Shown here one piece after another: positions 1 to 7,809 of a DNA stretch of 64,000 nucleotides. Where the stretch lies: positions 2,728,001-2,792,000 of the forward strand of contig NZ_CP014232.1 of assembly GCF_001553935.1 (NCBI RefSeq), written 5' to 3'. Both the position numbers and the translations under genes were made by a program. The stretch comes from Actinomyces oris (GTDB lineage Bacteria > Actinomycetota > Actinomycetes > Actinomycetales > Actinomycetaceae). Every line of letters starts with the position of its first letter. Within the stretch, counting starts at the first letter, position 1. The notes under the pieces are model-generated. The model saw only the letters and a program-made list of their open reading frames with translations, searched no databases and had not been told where the DNA came from.

Positions 1-358
1 CTCGGAGAGGAGGTATCAACCCCAGGGTGTTGGCCGGTTTCCTTGAGCCATGACGGCGATTACGCCGCGGCCATCGTCCTTCACGTGCGTTGAGTCGTAC
101 CCACACAGAAGGAACGATGAAGAAACCTCGACCATGATCCAGTGAGCGGTCACTGCTGCCCGTCAAGTCATGTCACGTACGGATGTCCACATCATCCGAG
201 GCGCTTGTCTGTCACTCATGGTCACGCCATCAGAAACATCAACGACGAGCCGCGATATACCGCGCACGCCGACCTGAATCGTTCAAGAGGCTCCAGAAGT
301 CCTCTCTCCAACGGCGGTAGCGGTGTATCTCTTCTCTGACCGACGTGAGGACATATAG
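1..358. other. Region upstream of putP, no gene seen
   Basis: No open reading frame here has a convincing start or family resemblance; the frames that stay open are short or lie antisense to putP. The only functional element I can support is the ribosome-binding site GAGGA at about 347-351, seven bases before the putP ATG. The putP promoter probably lies here, but I could not pick a clear -35/-10 pair. Confidence 0.5.
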
Positions 359-1852
359 ATGACTGCCACTACCTATCAAGCCATCGCGATGATCGTCTAC
401 TTCGTGGCCATGCTCGCCATCGGGGGCTGGGCCTATCTGCGAACGGACAACTTCGACGACTACATGCTCGCCGACCGCGACCTCAATCCTTGGGTGGCGG
501 CACTGTCGGCGGGAGCCTCGGACATGTCGGGGTGGCTGCTGATGGGACTGCCGGGAACCCTGTACGTCAGTGGACTGGTCGAGGGATGGATCGCCGTCGG
601 ACTGACGGTCGGGGCCCTGGCCAACTGGCTGCTGGTGGCTCCTCGTCTGCGCGCCTACACCGAGGTCGCCAACAATTCGATCACCGTCCCCAGCTTCCTG
701 GACAACCGACTCCACGACACGCATCGGTTGCTGCGGTGGTCCAGTGGTCTCATTATTCTGGTCTACTTCACCTTCTACGTCTCCTCCGGCATGGTCGCCG
801 GCGGCCGTTTCTTCGAGTCCTCCTTCGGAATGGACTATCGCCTCGGCATGGTCATCGTCGCCGCCATCACCGTGGTCTACACGCTGATCGGCGGGTTCCT
901 GGCCGTGTCCTACACCGACTTCGTCCAGGGCGTCATGATGGTGACCGCCCTGGTCATGGTGCCCGTCGCGGGTGTCATTCGGCTCGGGGGACTGTCCAAC
1001 CTGAGGCAGGCCATCGCCGAGGTCGACCCTCACTACTGGGTCATCTGGGGGCCGACGACGACGCTGCTCGGCGTCATCTCGGCGCTGGCCTGGGGCCTGG
1101 GCTACTTCGGCCAGCCGCACATCATCGTCCGGTTCATGGCTATCCGCAGCCCCAGGGAGGCCGTGGCCGGAGGCACCATCGGAATCGGCTGGATGCTCTT
1201 CGCCGTGCTCGGTGCAGCCGGCACCGCGATCGTGGGCGTGGCCACCTACCAGCACGACAAGAAGCAGCTGGCCGACCCGGAGACCGTCTTCATCACCCTG
1301 GGCAAGCTGCTCTTCCACCCGTTGGTCGCCGGATTCATGCTGGCTGCCATTCTGGCCGCCATCATGTCGACGATCTCCTCCCAGCTGCTCGTGACCTCCT
1401 CGGCGCTCATCGAGGACCTGTACGGTTCCTTCGCCCGCACCCGGGAGGAGAAGATCAGCGGCAACCGCATGGTGCTCTACTCACGCATGGCAGTCTTCGC
1501 CATCGCATTGGTCGCGGCGGTCATGGCCTGGAACCCCAGTAAAACGATCCTCGACCTCGTGGCCTTCGCCTGGGCCGGCTTCGGCGCCTCCTTCGGCCCC
1601 ACCATTCTGCTGTCGCTGTACTGGAAGCGCTTGAGCGCCATGGGAGCCTTCGCCGGAATGATCACCGGGGCCGTCGTCGTCATGATCTGGGGGAACGTCT
1701 CCGGTGGCCCGGGCGGCGTCTTCGACCTCTACGAGATCGTGCCCGGATTCCTGAGCAACCTCGCTGTGGCCGTGGCCGTATCTCTCGCAAGTCAGCCCTC
1801 CAAGGAGATCTCCGAGGAGTTCGACGCCGCCGTTGCGGCCTCACGGGCGTAG
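359..1852 (+). CDS. putP: Sodium/proline symporter PutP
   Basis: This 497-residue integral membrane protein of the sodium:solute symporter family imports proline with sodium across the cytoplasmic membrane. The length is close to E. coli PutP (about 500 residues) and the chain is hydrophobic throughout, as expected for a 13-helix transporter. The motif SAGASDMSGWLL at residues 50-61 matches the PutP sodium-site region, and Asp55 and Ser57 fall at the numbers of the sodium ligands known from E. coli. The ATG is preceded by GAGGA at seven bases. It stands alone: no proline dehydrogenase gene is adjacent, so a role in osmoprotectant uptake or proline scavenging cannot be decided here. Pantothenate or other SSS substrates are possible but less likely given the motif. 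Confidence 0.92.
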   Translation: MTATTYQAIAMIVYFVAMLAIGGWAYLRTDNFDDYMLADRDLNPWVAALSAGASDMSGWLLMGLPGTLYVSGLVEGWIAVGLTVGALANWLLVAPRLRAYTEVANNSITVPSFLDNRLHDTHRLLRWSSGLIILVYFTFYVSSGMVAGGRFFESSFGMDYRLGMVIVAAITVVYTLIGGFLAVSYTDFVQGVMMVTALVMVPVAGVIRLGGLSNLRQAIAEVDPHYWVIWGPTTTLLGVISALAWGLGYFGQPHIIVRFMAIRSPREAVAGGTIGIGWMLFAVLGAAGTAIVGVATYQHDKKQLADPETVFITLGKLLFHPLVAGFMLAAILAAIMSTISSQLLVTSSALIEDLYGSFARTREEKISGNRMVLYSRMAVFAIALVAAVMAWNPSKTILDLVAFAWAGFGASFGPTILLSLYWKRLSAMGAFAGMITGAVVVMIWGNVSGGPGGVFDLYEIVPGFLSNLAVAVAVSLASQPSKEISEEFDAAVAASRA

Positions 1853-1993
1853 CCGGCCCACACCATTGCTCGCGGCGCTGTGGATCATCATGGCGCCTTG
1901 AGCGGTCCACGACTGCTGTGGTGACCCAGAACGATGGTCACCGCAGCGGCAGTGGCCCCGTAGCGATCAACGTTGTATCCTTGCGGCCAGCAA

Positions 1994-2140
1994 CGTGCTC
2001 CGGGGTCGGTGAAAGTCCGAACCGGCGGTCACAGTCCGCGACCCGCTCGCACCGCAGCCGCTTGAGGCGGCCATGGATGCAGCGGCTGAGCCGGTGGAAT
2101 CCCGGCACCGACGGTGAAAGTCCGGAGGGGAGGATGCGCG
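1994..2140 (+). promoter_or_regulatory. FMN riboswitch (RFN element)
   Basis: The segment shows the conserved FMN-aptamer blocks in order: GGGGTCGGTGAAAGTCC at about 2002-2018, ACCGGCGGT at 2021-2029, AGTCCGCGACCCG at about 2033-2045, then GCCGGTGGAATCCCGGCACCG and GGTGAAAGTCCGGAGGGGAG near the 3' side. Helix P1 can be drawn between 1994-2001 (CGTGCTCC) and 2132-2140 (GGATGCGCG), with one G-U pair and one bulged U. FMN binding normally switches off riboflavin synthesis or import genes. Here it precedes an ABC permease and a lipoprotein, not rib biosynthesis genes, so it most likely represses riboflavin uptake when FMN is plentiful. Confidence 0.93.
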
Positions 2141-2182
2141 TGGCGCTCAGCGGGGAGACCCGCAGCTCGAGACAACGTCCCA

Positions 2183-2204
2183 AGCTCACGGACAGCCGTG
2201 AGCT
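2183..2204 (+). promoter_or_regulatory. Perfect 9-bp hairpin after the FMN aptamer
   Basis: AGCTCACGG at 2183-2191 pairs perfectly with CCGTGAGCT at 2196-2204 across a four-base loop. It follows the aptamer by about 40 bases. No T-run follows, so it is not a classical intrinsic terminator. It may be part of the expression platform or a stabilising leader structure. Confidence 0.55.
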
Positions 2205-2270
2205 CACCGGGAGGTGAACCGGGCGAGCGCCCAGCACGTGTGTGCGCCGACCGACGGCACACAGGCGGAC

Positions 2271-2314
2271 CCCGGTGCAGCCGGGAGCACCCGTTCCCGG
2301 AACGATCCGGGAGG
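2271..2314 (+). promoter_or_regulatory. Candidate riboswitch expression platform that hides the ribX ribosome-binding site
   Basis: TCCCGGA (2295-2301) pairs perfectly with TCCGGGA (2306-2312) around an ACGA loop. The 3' arm covers most of GGGAGG (2309-2314), the Shine-Dalgarno of the GTG start at 2323. An upstream CCGGGA (2281-2286) can instead pair with TCCCGG (2295-2300), which would free the Shine-Dalgarno, and CCCGG (2271-2275) can in turn capture CCGGG (2281-2285). These exclusive pairings fit a translational switch. Pairings are seen in the sequence; the switching is inferred. Confidence 0.55.
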
Positions 2315-2322
2315 ACACCGCC

Positions 2323-3270
2323 GTGTACAGCCCCAGCCCCATCGGCAAGGCCGCACGCTCCTACGCTTCCCCCACCGCAGTATCCCGCGATGCCCACGAG
2401 CCGGTGACGTCCTCAGGCTCGCCAGCGCCCTCGCCGTCGGGGTCTGCCTCAGAGTCGCCGCGCACAGTTCCGGCTCACCATGAGCCTCGTATCCGCGCAG
2501 TAGGCCGTCGCGGCCCGTGGCCGGCGTTCCTTCTCGGCGCTACTCTGCTCGTCGCGTGGCAGGCCGCCGCGGCCTCAGGCGCCGTTCCGGCGATCTTCCT
2601 GCCCAGCCCGCTGGCCGTCGTCAACCGGATGTGGCTGGGCCTGACCCAGGCTGGGCTGGCCGCCTACGCCGGGGTGACGCTCAAGGAGGCGCTGCTGGGT
2701 TGTCTGCTGGCTGCGGCCTTTGCGCTGCCACTGGCCTGGGTGCTGCACCATTGGCGGTTCTTCTCCCGGGCGGTGCTGCCCTATGTCGCTGCGAGCCAGG
2801 CGGTTCCCGGTATCGCCTTAGCCCCGCTCCTCGTCCTGTGGATCGGCTACGGCACTCTGCCGGTGGTGATTCTGTGCGCCTTTATGGTGTTCTTCCCCAT
2901 CACGATCACCGTGCTTCTGGGGCTGCGGGGCCTGGACACTGACGTCATCGACGCCGCCCGGCTCGACGGCGCGCACGGGCTGAGCATGCTCGTGCACATG
3001 GAGCTGCCCATGACGCTTCCGGCGATCTACACCGGACTGCGCACAGGGTTCACCCTGTCGATCACCGGCGCGGTCGTCGGAGAGATGATCATGGGCGGTG
3101 ACGGCCTGGGAATGCTGTTGTCCACGCAGCGCGACAAGGTGGACACCACGGGCATGTTCTCCACCATTGCCCTCCTGTGCATCCTGGCCACCACCATCCA
3201 CTGGGCGCTCCACGAGCTCGAGCAGCGCAGCCGCACGGTGGACGCCCTGCGTGGCCGGCGTGCCGGCTGA
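2323..3270 (+). CDS. ribX: Riboflavin-type ABC transporter permease (RibX-like)
   Basis: This is a membrane subunit of a binding-protein-dependent ABC importer of the SsuC/TauC/ThiX type. The GTG at 2323 is preferred over an upstream GTG at 2242 because GGGAGG lies eight bases before it. The 315-residue product has a Pro/Ser-rich N-terminal tail of about 70 residues, then roughly six membrane segments. Between them is an EAA-type loop (around DVIDAARLDGAHG), where an ATPase would dock. The FMN riboswitch upstream and the NMT1-like lipoprotein downstream match known RibXY riboflavin uptake systems, so flavin is the inferred substrate. No ATPase gene is adjacent, so the pair probably shares an ATPase encoded elsewhere. 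A thiamine-precursor transporter would look similar in sequence, but the FMN riboswitch argues against that. Confidence 0.8.
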   Translation: MYSPSPIGKAARSYASPTAVSRDAHEPVTSSGSPAPSPSGSASESPRTVPAHHEPRIRAVGRRGPWPAFLLGATLLVAWQAAAASGAVPAIFLPSPLAVVNRMWLGLTQAGLAAYAGVTLKEALLGCLLAAAFALPLAWVLHHWRFFSRAVLPYVAASQAVPGIALAPLLVLWIGYGTLPVVILCAFMVFFPITITVLLGLRGLDTDVIDAARLDGAHGLSMLVHMELPMTLPAIYTGLRTGFTLSITGAVVGEMIMGGDGLGMLLSTQRDKVDTTGMFSTIALLCILATTIHWALHELEQRSRTVDALRGRRAG

Positions 3271-3335
3271 GCTGCCCGACCATCGCGCCCTCGCTCCCAT
3301 CGCCCTGCCCTGATCCGCCTGGAAAGGAAACACTC

Positions 3336-4319
3336 ATGCCCCTCTCGCGCCGCCACCTGCTCGCCAGTGGTCTCGTCCTGAGCGGAACCGGCGTGCTCGC
3401 CGCCTGCTCCTCACAGTCAAGCAGCCCACTGACCATCGGCCTGACCTACACGCCCAACATCCAGTTCGCCCCCATCTACATGGCAAAAAAGAACAGCAAG
3501 TACGCCTCCGGGGTGAGCCTGCGTCATCACGGGGCCCAGGAGGGGCTCTTCGACGCTCTTCTGAGCGGAAAGGAGCAGCTTGTCGTGGCGGGAGCCGATG
3601 AGGCCGTCGTCGCCGCCTCCAACGGGTCTGACCTTGTCGTCGTCGGCGGCTACTACCAGTCCTATCCGGCCTGCCTCATCGTGCCGGAGAGCTCGCCAAT
3701 CAAGACACCCGCGGACCTCAAGGGCAAGACCGTCGGCACGCCGGGACGCAAGGGGGAGACCTGGTACGCCCTCCAACTGGCCATGGACACCGCCTCGCTG
3801 AGCGAGTCCGACCTGACGATCCAGGACATCGGCTACACCCAGCAGGCTGCGCTCGTGGGTGGCAAGGTTGACGCCGTCGTCGGCTTCTCCAACAACGACG
3901 CCGTGCAGATCAAGCAGGCCGGCACCGCGGTGCGCACGATCCAGCCGTCCGAGTCGATCCCCCTCATCGGCGTCTCCCTGGTGACGACCCGCAAGCTGTT
4001 GGACTCCAGGCGTGAGGACCTTCAGGCGGCGGTCAAGGCCTCAGTGGAGGGCATGACCGCGTTCGTCAAGGATCCTGACGCCGCGGTCGAGGCGACCAAG
4101 GAGTACGTGCAGGACCTGGTTGACTCCACTCAGGCCGCCAACGCCCGCGAGGTCGCCGTGGCCACGGGCAAGCTGGTCAGCGGGGAGGGCAAGGCGGCCG
4201 TCGGCTCAGTGCGGGTCGACGACTTCACACCGATGATCGAGTTCCTCGCCTCCCACAAGATCCTGGGCGACAAGAAGACACCCAAGGCCGCCGATGTCTG
4301 CGTGCCCCTGGGGCAGTAG
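3336..4319 (+). CDS. ribY: Riboflavin-type ABC substrate-binding lipoprotein (RibY-like, NMT1 fold)
   Basis: This is the extracytoplasmic binding subunit that would capture the flavin and pass it to RibX. The ATG at 3336 has GGAAAGGAAA just upstream. The N-terminus carries a signal peptide with an RR pair (SRRHLLASG) and a lipobox LAAC with Cys24, so it is a membrane-anchored lipoprotein, possibly Tat-exported. The mature part (YTPNIQFAPIYMA near residues 39-51, then GADEAVVAAS and PADLKGKTVGTPGRKGETW) is typical of the NMT1/THI5-like family used for pyrimidine, riboflavin and sulfonate ligands. It has 327 residues, normal for the family. It follows ribX by 65 bases and is probably co-transcribed under the FMN riboswitch. 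Ligand specificity is inferred from that regulation. Confidence 0.82.
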   Translation: MPLSRRHLLASGLVLSGTGVLAACSSQSSSPLTIGLTYTPNIQFAPIYMAKKNSKYASGVSLRHHGAQEGLFDALLSGKEQLVVAGADEAVVAASNGSDLVVVGGYYQSYPACLIVPESSPIKTPADLKGKTVGTPGRKGETWYALQLAMDTASLSESDLTIQDIGYTQQAALVGGKVDAVVGFSNNDAVQIKQAGTAVRTIQPSESIPLIGVSLVTTRKLLDSRREDLQAAVKASVEGMTAFVKDPDAAVEATKEYVQDLVDSTQAANAREVAVATGKLVSGEGKAAVGSVRVDDFTPMIEFLASHKILGDKKTPKAADVCVPLGQ

Positions 4320-4347
4320 AACGCAGGGGAGTGGGCCAGGGCGTCCG

Positions 4348-4367
4348 CCCCGGAAACGTCACCGGGG
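4348..4367. terminator. Short hairpin between convergent ribY and hisG
   Basis: CCCCGG (4348-4353) can pair with CCGGGG (4362-4367) across eight bases, in the 56-base gap between convergent genes. It may act in both directions. The stem is short and has no T-run, so support is weak. Confidence 0.35.
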
Positions 4368-4375
4368 GAAGGCGT

Positions 4376-5221
4376 CTACAGCCGGCAGGCCAACAGTGAG
4401 GAGACGAGGATGGCGCGCGCCCCGACCTCGTAAAGCTCGTCCATGACCCGGTTCATGTCGGCTCGCGGGACCATGGCGCGTACCGCCACCCAGTCGGGGT
4501 TCTGCAGCGGGGAGACAGTGGGGGACTCGATGCCCGGGGTGAGGGCCGCCGCCAGGTGCAGCTTGTTCATGGGGATGTCGTAGTCGATGAGCACGTAGGC
4601 GCGGGCGCGCAGCACCCCCTCCAGCCGCCGTACGAGCGTGGCCAGCCCGGGCTCTGCGCGGAACTGCTCGGTGGTAATGAGCACGGCCTCGCTGACAAGG
4701 ATCGGGTCCCCGAAGGTCTCCAGGCCGGCGGCCCGCAGCGTTGTTCCGGTCTCGACGACGTCGGCGATGAGGTCGGCAACGCCCAGCTGGACGGAGGACT
4801 CCACGGCGCCGTCGAGGTGAACGGTCTGGGCATCCACGCCCCTGGCGGCCAGGTAACTGCGCACCAGGACGTCATAGGAGGTGGCCACGCGGCGTCCGGC
4901 GACATCGGCCAAGGAGCTCATCGTGCCCTTGGGGGCGGCGAAGCGGAAGGTGGAGCGGGCGAAACCCAAGGGCAGGTGCTCGACGGCGTCGACCCCGGAG
5001 TCCAGGAGCAGGTCGCGGCCGGTGATGCCGGCGTGGACGGTGCCTTGACCGACGTAGACGGCGATGTCGCGCGGCCTCAGGAAGAACAGCTCGACGTCGT
5101 TGGCCTCGTCGACGAGCACGAGCTCGCGGCCGGTACGGCGGGTGCGGTAGCCCGCCTCGGAGAGCATGGTGATGGCGGGGTCGGACAGGGAGCCCTTGTT
5201 CGGGACAGCAATACGCAGCAC
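4376..5221 (-). CDS. hisG: ATP phosphoribosyltransferase, first step of histidine synthesis
   Basis: The enzyme condenses ATP with PRPP to make phosphoribosyl-ATP, the committed and feedback-controlled step of histidine synthesis. The 281-residue length and C-terminal segment (about residues 205-281, including [20 protein letters not shown]) indicate the long form, which carries its own ACT-like histidine-sensing domain and does not need HisZ. The N-terminus [10 protein letters not shown] and the segments [16 protein letters not shown] and [15 protein letters not shown] fit the family. The start is GTG at 5221 with CAGGAA five bases upstream. It follows hisE by 57 bases on the same strand, giving a hisE-hisG pair split from other his genes, as is common in Actinobacteria. 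Confidence 0.95.
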   Translation of the reverse strand: MLRIAVPNKGSLSDPAITMLSEAGYRTRRTGRELVLVDEANDVELFFLRPRDIAVYVGQGTVHAGITGRDLLLDSGVDAVEHLPLGFARSTFRFAAPKGTMSSLADVAGRRVATSYDVLVRSYLAARGVDAQTVHLDGAVESSVQLGVADLIADVVETGTTLRAAGLETFGDPILVSEAVLITTEQFRAEPGLATLVRRLEGVLRARAYVLIDYDIPMNKLHLAAALTPGIESPTVSPLQNPDWVAVRAMVPRADMNRVMDELYEVGARAILVSSLLACRL

Positions 5222-5278
5222 AGCGGTTCCTGATCTGTGGTGGGGGAGTCGAGTAGGAGGCGCGAGGGGCCTGGGGGC

Positions 5279-5542
5279 CTACAGGTAGCGGTAGACGTCC
5301 TGAAGGCTGTAGCCCTTGGCGACCATCATGACCTGGGCGTGGTAGAGCAGCTGGCTGATCTCCTCGCAGGCGGCCTCATCGGACTCGTGCTCGCAGGCCA
5401 TCCAGGCCTCGGCGGCCTCCTCCACGAGCTTCTTGCCGATGAAGTGGACCCCACGGTCCAGTTCCTCCACGGTCCCGGAGCCCTCAGGGCGGGTGGCCGC
5501 CTTGTGCTGCAGCTCGTCGAAAAGGTCCTCAAAGGTCTTCAT
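5279..5542 (-). CDS. hisE: Phosphoribosyl-ATP pyrophosphatase
   Basis: The enzyme hydrolyses phosphoribosyl-ATP to phosphoribosyl-AMP and pyrophosphate, the second step of histidine synthesis. At 87 residues it is a stand-alone HisE, not a HisIE fusion. The MazG-like metal-binding segments are visible as [12 protein letters not shown] (about residues 36-47) and [13 protein letters not shown] (about 61-73). There is no ribosome-binding site before the ATG. Instead TAGCCT sits six bases upstream, so the transcript is probably leaderless. It is the first gene of a hisE-hisG operon, so both histidine enzymes should be made together. Confidence 0.95.
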   Translation of the reverse strand: MKTFEDLFDELQHKAATRPEGSGTVEELDRGVHFIGKKLVEEAAEAWMACEHESDEAACEEISQLLYHAQVMMVAKGYSLQDVYRYL

Positions 5543-5548
5543 GGACCT

Positions 5549-5554
5549 AGGCTA
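5549..5554 (-). promoter_or_regulatory. -10 element of a probable leaderless hisE promoter
   Basis: TAGCCT read on the minus strand lies six bases before the hisE ATG, which places the transcription start at or next to the start codon. No Shine-Dalgarno is present. Confidence 0.55.
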
Positions 5555-5999
5555 TCGGAAAGCCGGTGAGACACTGACCGACCGTTGTCCCATGACCTCG
5601 GTAGAACCGGGCCGGCTCGCAGCGCTCGGTGCTGGTGACGCAGACAGCCATCTCCGAGTGACGTTTTGCCCCGAGGCGACGGCAGGCCTCTATGGCCGCA
5701 GAGACCAGCTGCCGCAGATTGATTCAATCCCGGATGGAGGCGTCTCTGGCTGCCCGGGGCGGCTGACCTCATCGCCACCGGCCAGATGCTCGGGATGAGC
5801 CCGACGATCGGCAACTACGCGAAGTCTGCTGCCCCTTGTGAGGGGCTTGAGGCCGTCCCACCCTGAGGTTTTCCACAGGGTGTCCTTGGGGGCTGGTGTG
5901 GGGGTGTTGGGGCGGGTAGTGTCAATACACCGTCTGGACGGGCAGTGTCGCCCGACCTGGCGGGGTACGAGTTGTTTCGGTGGCGAGGAGGCTTCCGTG
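5555..5999. other. Gene-free interval with possible decayed coding sequence
   Basis: No intact gene is visible between hisE and the next lipoprotein gene. On the minus strand about 5565-5720, one frame reads protein-like for some 45 codons (around LRQLVSAAIEACRRLG) but is broken by a stop. On the plus strand about 5760-5815, a short run reads GQMLGMSPTIGNYAKS without a start. These may be remnants of a decayed gene. No family could be assigned. The sequence near 5868-5883 (around GTTTTCCACAGG) precedes the downstream gene. Confidence 0.3.
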
Positions 6000-6893
6000 A
6001 TGAGTGCGTCCCTACGATCTGCTGCGCCCGTGGGTGCGCGGCAGCCAGTTCCCGGTCCGGGCCGGTGGAGAGTGTCGCAGCGGGGCTGTGCCGCGCACGG
6101 CCGTGGCGGCCGGCTGAACTGTCATGGCATTAGTGAGTCTGCGGAGTGGGCCCGGCTGGCGGTCGGGCCGGAGTGGTTGAGCAGGCCGGTGCTGTTGGGG
6201 CGCGGTCGGCGGCCAGGGACTCGTCTTGGACGTCGGAGGGGTGTGTCTGGGCTGGTGGCGGTGTGTGTGCTGGCGCTGGGGGTGGCGGCCTGCTCGGCAA
6301 GGGACGCCAAGGCGGAGGCCAGCGCGAGCGCCAGCGCCAGCGCGTCAGCGGCTATTGCTCGGGCCGAGAAGGGCATCGCGGATGCCAACGCCAGCGCGAC
6401 CGCCTCGCGCGAAGCCGCCCTGACTCCTGAGCTGCGCGCCAAGCGCGACGCCGCCCTGGCCGAACCCGCCCCGGCCAAGCCCCCACAGCTGAACGAGGAG
6501 AGCGCCGAGGGCGCAGCAGCCAGCGTCGGCTACTTCCTCAACCTCTACCGCTACGCCTTCATGACCGGGAAAACCAAAGAGGTTGACTCCATGAGCGAGA
6601 ACGGATGCGTCTTCTGTAAATCAGTGATCGACCGAGCAAATCAACTACACAAAGATGGAGGATGGGCTGATAAGTGGGACCAAGACATCACGAACGTCAG
6701 GTACTACGACAAACTCGAAGGATATGATTACAGTCGAATCGAGGCAACCATAAACTACGGAGAAATGACCTCTTATTCTGGGGGAAGTTGGGAAAAGAGT
6801 GTTGCACCTCCCACCGAAGGACAGAAAGTGCGTTTCGCCATTAGGTACGTCAACGGGGGCTGGGCGATCCGGGAAGGTGAAGTACTGCAATGA
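6000..6893 (+). CDS. Putative lipoprotein resembling the DUF6318 family
   Basis: The product is probably exported and lipid-anchored: a hydrophobic stretch ending in a lipobox (VAVCVLALGVAAC, about residues 84-96) is followed by an Ala/Ser repeat linker. A globular domain follows (SVGYFLNLYRYAFMTGKTKE, then the CVFC pair, then YVNGGWAIREGEV). That pattern resembles DUF6318 proteins of Actinomycetes, whose function is unknown. The ATG at 6000 has GAGGAG nine bases upstream but gives an unusually long, Arg-rich pre-signal region of about 80 residues. A start closer to the signal (GTG 6189 or 6243) is possible. Its stop overlaps the next ATG by four bases, so the two are translationally coupled. 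From about 6580 the composition turns visibly AT-richer than the first half of the gene. Confidence 0.65.
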   Translation: MSASLRSAAPVGARQPVPGPGRWRVSQRGCAAHGRGGRLNCHGISESAEWARLAVGPEWLSRPVLLGRGRRPGTRLGRRRGVSGLVAVCVLALGVAACSARDAKAEASASASASASAAIARAEKGIADANASATASREAALTPELRAKRDAALAEPAPAKPPQLNEESAEGAAASVGYFLNLYRYAFMTGKTKEVDSMSENGCVFCKSVIDRANQLHKDGGWADKWDQDITNVRYYDKLEGYDYSRIEATINYGEMTSYSGGSWEKSVAPPTEGQKVRFAIRYVNGGWAIREGEVLQ

Positions 6894-7753
6894 ACCATAC
6901 ACCTTCCTCTATTGCTGCCTATCTGATCTTATCGTTGACATTATTTGTTTCGGTCGAGGCTGCCGCTCTCGGCATTGGTTGCGACAATGAGGGAAATAGT
7001 AAAGACTCTTCGGGAACTAATGTTCAGTTAGGTGCAAACAACTCGGGTGACTCGACTGAGTTTACCGGAGATAAGCAGGTAACCATCGAATCTCCATCGT
7101 CAGGAGAAGGAGACCCTTCATCCAGTTCTCCAACCGTTCAGGCTTCGGATCCGTCGATGTGGGAGGAGCAGTCGCATCGGGAGTGCTCGCCCGAGAAGGA
7201 CGCCTACGGGCTGGACAAGTACAAGTGCAACCTGGCCACCCTCAACCGCCCCGGTGGGCCCGACCAACCCACCACCGCCGGTGGTCCGCGTACGGTCACG
7301 GTCACCACCCGTCAGGCCGCCACCTTGATCGCCTCGGGCTCAGGCATCACCCGCCAGCCCCCAGGACCCAAGGTCATCATCTCCAAGGCCTTCATCGTCT
7401 ACACCAACCCCGCCGTGCGCTACCAGACCACCACCATCCTGGGCACCTCCATCGAGGTGGAGTTCACCCCCACCTCCTACACCTGGGGCTGGGGAGACAG
7501 CACCACCACAACCACCACCGACCCAGGAGCCCTCTACCCCCACCAGACCGTCACCCACCACTACCAGCACACCGCCACCGGCGTCACCACCACCCTGACC
7601 ACCACCTGGACCACCAGGTACCGCCCCGCCAGCGAGGACCAGTGGCGGCCCATCGAGGGCACCATCACCACCACCGAGACCTCCACCCCCTACGACCTGG
7701 TCCGCATCGTCACCTACCTCACCGACGACGCCGAAGAAGCCCAAGGCCACTAA
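6890..7753 (+). CDS. Secreted protein with a PKD-like region, function unknown
   Basis: This 287-residue product starts with a signal-like hydrophobic segment (about residues 8-28). The signal ends in ALGIGC, which could be an atypical lipobox or a normal cleavage site. A Ser/Asn/Asp-rich low-complexity stretch follows. The C-terminal half contains the pattern TSYTWGWGDSTTTT ... HHYQHTATG ... TTTWTTRY, with the W-x-x-GD...H-x-Y...G layout of PKD-type extracellular domains. The stretch is very rich in Thr. It overlaps the upstream lipoprotein gene by four bases (ATGA), so the two products probably act together at the cell surface. The first 250 bases are AT-rich and the rest GC-rich, opposite to the upstream gene. 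I do not recognise a specific function. Confidence 0.65.
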   Translation: MNHTPSSIAAYLILSLTLFVSVEAAALGIGCDNEGNSKDSSGTNVQLGANNSGDSTEFTGDKQVTIESPSSGEGDPSSSSPTVQASDPSMWEEQSHRECSPEKDAYGLDKYKCNLATLNRPGGPDQPTTAGGPRTVTVTTRQAATLIASGSGITRQPPGPKVIISKAFIVYTNPAVRYQTTTILGTSIEVEFTPTSYTWGWGDSTTTTTTDPGALYPHQTVTHHYQHTATGVTTTLTTTWTTRYRPASEDQWRPIEGTITTTETSTPYDLVRIVTYLTDDAEEAQGH

Positions 7754-7809
7754 CCCCCACACCCAGCACCCACGCCCACACCCCACACCGCCCACCTCAC
7801 TCCACAACC

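Noticed and set aside
239-1318. A 359-codon open frame opposite putP
   Set aside because: Antisense to a strongly matching symporter; composition is typical of a shadow frame.
1994-2140. Thiamine (TPP) riboswitch before the NMT1-type system
   Set aside because: The NMT1-like lipoprotein invited this idea, but the conserved blocks are those of the FMN element and no TPP core (CTGAGA) is present.
2242-2322. Upstream GTG start of the permease at 2242
   Set aside because: It has no ribosome-binding site and lies inside structured leader sequence, whereas the GTG at 2323 has GGGAGG at ideal spacing.
7430-7680. Repetitive ACC-rich stretch that could be a CRISPR-like or VNTR array
   Set aside because: It is coding sequence for a Thr-rich PKD-like protein; there is no regular repeat-spacer pattern.
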